Source: Isochrysis galbana (taxonomy: Eukaryota > Haptophyta > Isochrysidales > Isochrysidaceae). From it: a stretch of 64,000 nucleotides of DNA. Positions 63,217 to 64,000 of this stretch are shown in pieces. A model generated the notes under the pieces. That model worked only from the letters and a program-made list of their open reading frames with translations. It was not told the origin of the DNA and did no database searches. The position numbers and the translations under genes were made by a program. The stretch is taken from assembly GCA_018136815.1 (NCBI GenBank), contig CM030941.1, positions 3,082,984 to 3,146,983 on the forward strand, written 5' to 3'. The number at the start of each line of letters is the position of its first letter. Within the stretch, counting starts at the first letter, position 1.

Positions 63217-64000
63217 TTTGAAGCGGGTCCTCTTAATTAAGATCCACGACTTAACAACCCGAATGATGCGCGCGAGTTTTCTCGTGTTTCTTAAGCGAAA
63301 CGTGTTGCGGATGTAGTTGCATCAGCCGATAAATTGCGACAACTTTGACCAAAACTTTGGGTGGTCCGCCACAAGAACCCCGCAAGAACTGCCGACGAGT
63401 TTGGGCAAATCGGGCTAAAGGTATTGACCGGGGCCTAACAAATACGAGACGGTTGCCTGGGCAAAATGCATTCCATTCAACCATGACAGCCACAGTTACG
63501 CCCTCTTCTGCGGCGACGACGGCAGTCCAACAGTTGCTCTAACGCGTTGTCGGTCTCACCTTCTTTATGCCCCTCTCTTTGGTCTCGAAAAATTGCAAAG
63601 GAAAACGCGAGGGGGGGGCCGCTCTCTCTGGCTACTTTTAGCTTTAGGATACCACCGAATATCAGAGGCCGCGGGATCGGAAGTGGTATTCTTCACATTC
63701 AGTGGGCACGGGGGAGGGGGGGAACGCTGCGCATGGTGACCAATATTGATTGAGATTGAGAGTAATCCACGCAAAGCATTTCAAAGGTTTGGACATCTTC
63801 GTTTGTGGCAAATTTTACAATTTAATTCTCATATAGTTCGGCCCGACCAAATTGGAATATCCGCCCACCCCGACAACCAACAAGCGATGGCATGGGTAGA
63901 GTTCATTCAACAGAGAAGATTTCTTTTATGAGATGAGCCGTGATATTGGGGAAGCACGCATCTCGAGGATCCGAGGACGATGACTGCTCCCGAAGATGGG
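63217..64000. other. Unresolved right edge
   Basis: A G run lies at 63611-63618. A plus-strand frame near 63790-63931 (FGHLRLWQILQFNSHIVRPD, AWVEFIQQRRFLL) reads like protein but is short and without a family. Nothing else is recognised. Confidence 0.35.

Overview
This is a GC-rich, intron-bearing nuclear segment of a photosynthetic eukaryote. A light-harvesting protein of the chlorophyll a/c (fucoxanthin) type, a SAR11-like sialic acid synthase, mixed GT-AG (and probably one GC-AG) introns, long CT/GA tracts and abundant retroelements suggest a chromist alga. A haptophyte is my first guess; a dinoflagellate or pelagophyte is not excluded. A 100-base run of N at 5984-6083 is an assembly gap.

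Host genes recognised, left to right: mitochondrial translation initiation factor IF-2 (2779-5078, +, 3 exons); the C-terminal half of the nucleotide-excision repair factor XPC/Rad4 (6086-7315, +, 5' end lost in the gap); an unknown one-pass membrane protein (10560-11040, -) that was once divergent with a TFIIIC subunit-6-like gene (14862-15481, +); an LHC protein (20359-21312, -, 3 exons); geranylgeranyltransferase type I beta (25397-26612, -) head to head with RGP1 (27240-28673, +); a sialic acid synthase catalytic domain without its usual C-terminal domain (33088-34461, -); a multi-pass membrane protein with a TIR domain (37074-39402, -, 2 exons); a double-temptin, multi-pass, RING-finger protein (43567-45294, +); a poorly resolved multi-exon gene (about 47753-50128, +); and an intronless GH36 raffinose-synthase-like protein (54978-57860, -). 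Several have pyrimidine-rich leaders directly before the ATG.

Most of the remainder is mobile DNA, which can be read in layers because target-site duplications (TSDs) survive. A Mutator-like transposon (11177-14787) has 29-bp terminal inverted repeats, a 7-bp TSD and an open 850-codon transposase. It split the roughly 110-bp promoter between the membrane-protein gene and the TFIIIC gene. A second 1.58-kb TIR element (16175-17754) carries two related two-helix membrane ORFs head to head and sits inside an older retroelement copy. A 995-bp TA-flanked inverted-repeat element (50684-51678) and a 160-bp MITE with an 8-bp TSD (58732-58891) are also present.

The dominant repeats are retroelements, here called A, B, C, E, F, G and H. 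Families A, B, C and H, and a gag/methyltransferase-like element, share an unusual 5' end: a short perfect or near-perfect hairpin, often with a TTAT loop and stems that differ between copies while staying paired, followed within about 4-9 bases by ATGG. Several ORFs start at that ATG ('MERA...'). Their 3' ends are T-rich or TTAT-rich rather than A-rich, and a LINE family ends in a CTGAATCTTCAG hairpin plus a T tract. TSDs of 13-19 bp show insertion by a target-primed mechanism. Family C joins the LINE ORF1 start to the LINE 3' end, so it looks like an internally deleted, non-autonomous LINE. The stretch 58640-62720 is a nest in which a G repeat holds a MITE and an A repeat, and a C repeat holds another A repeat.
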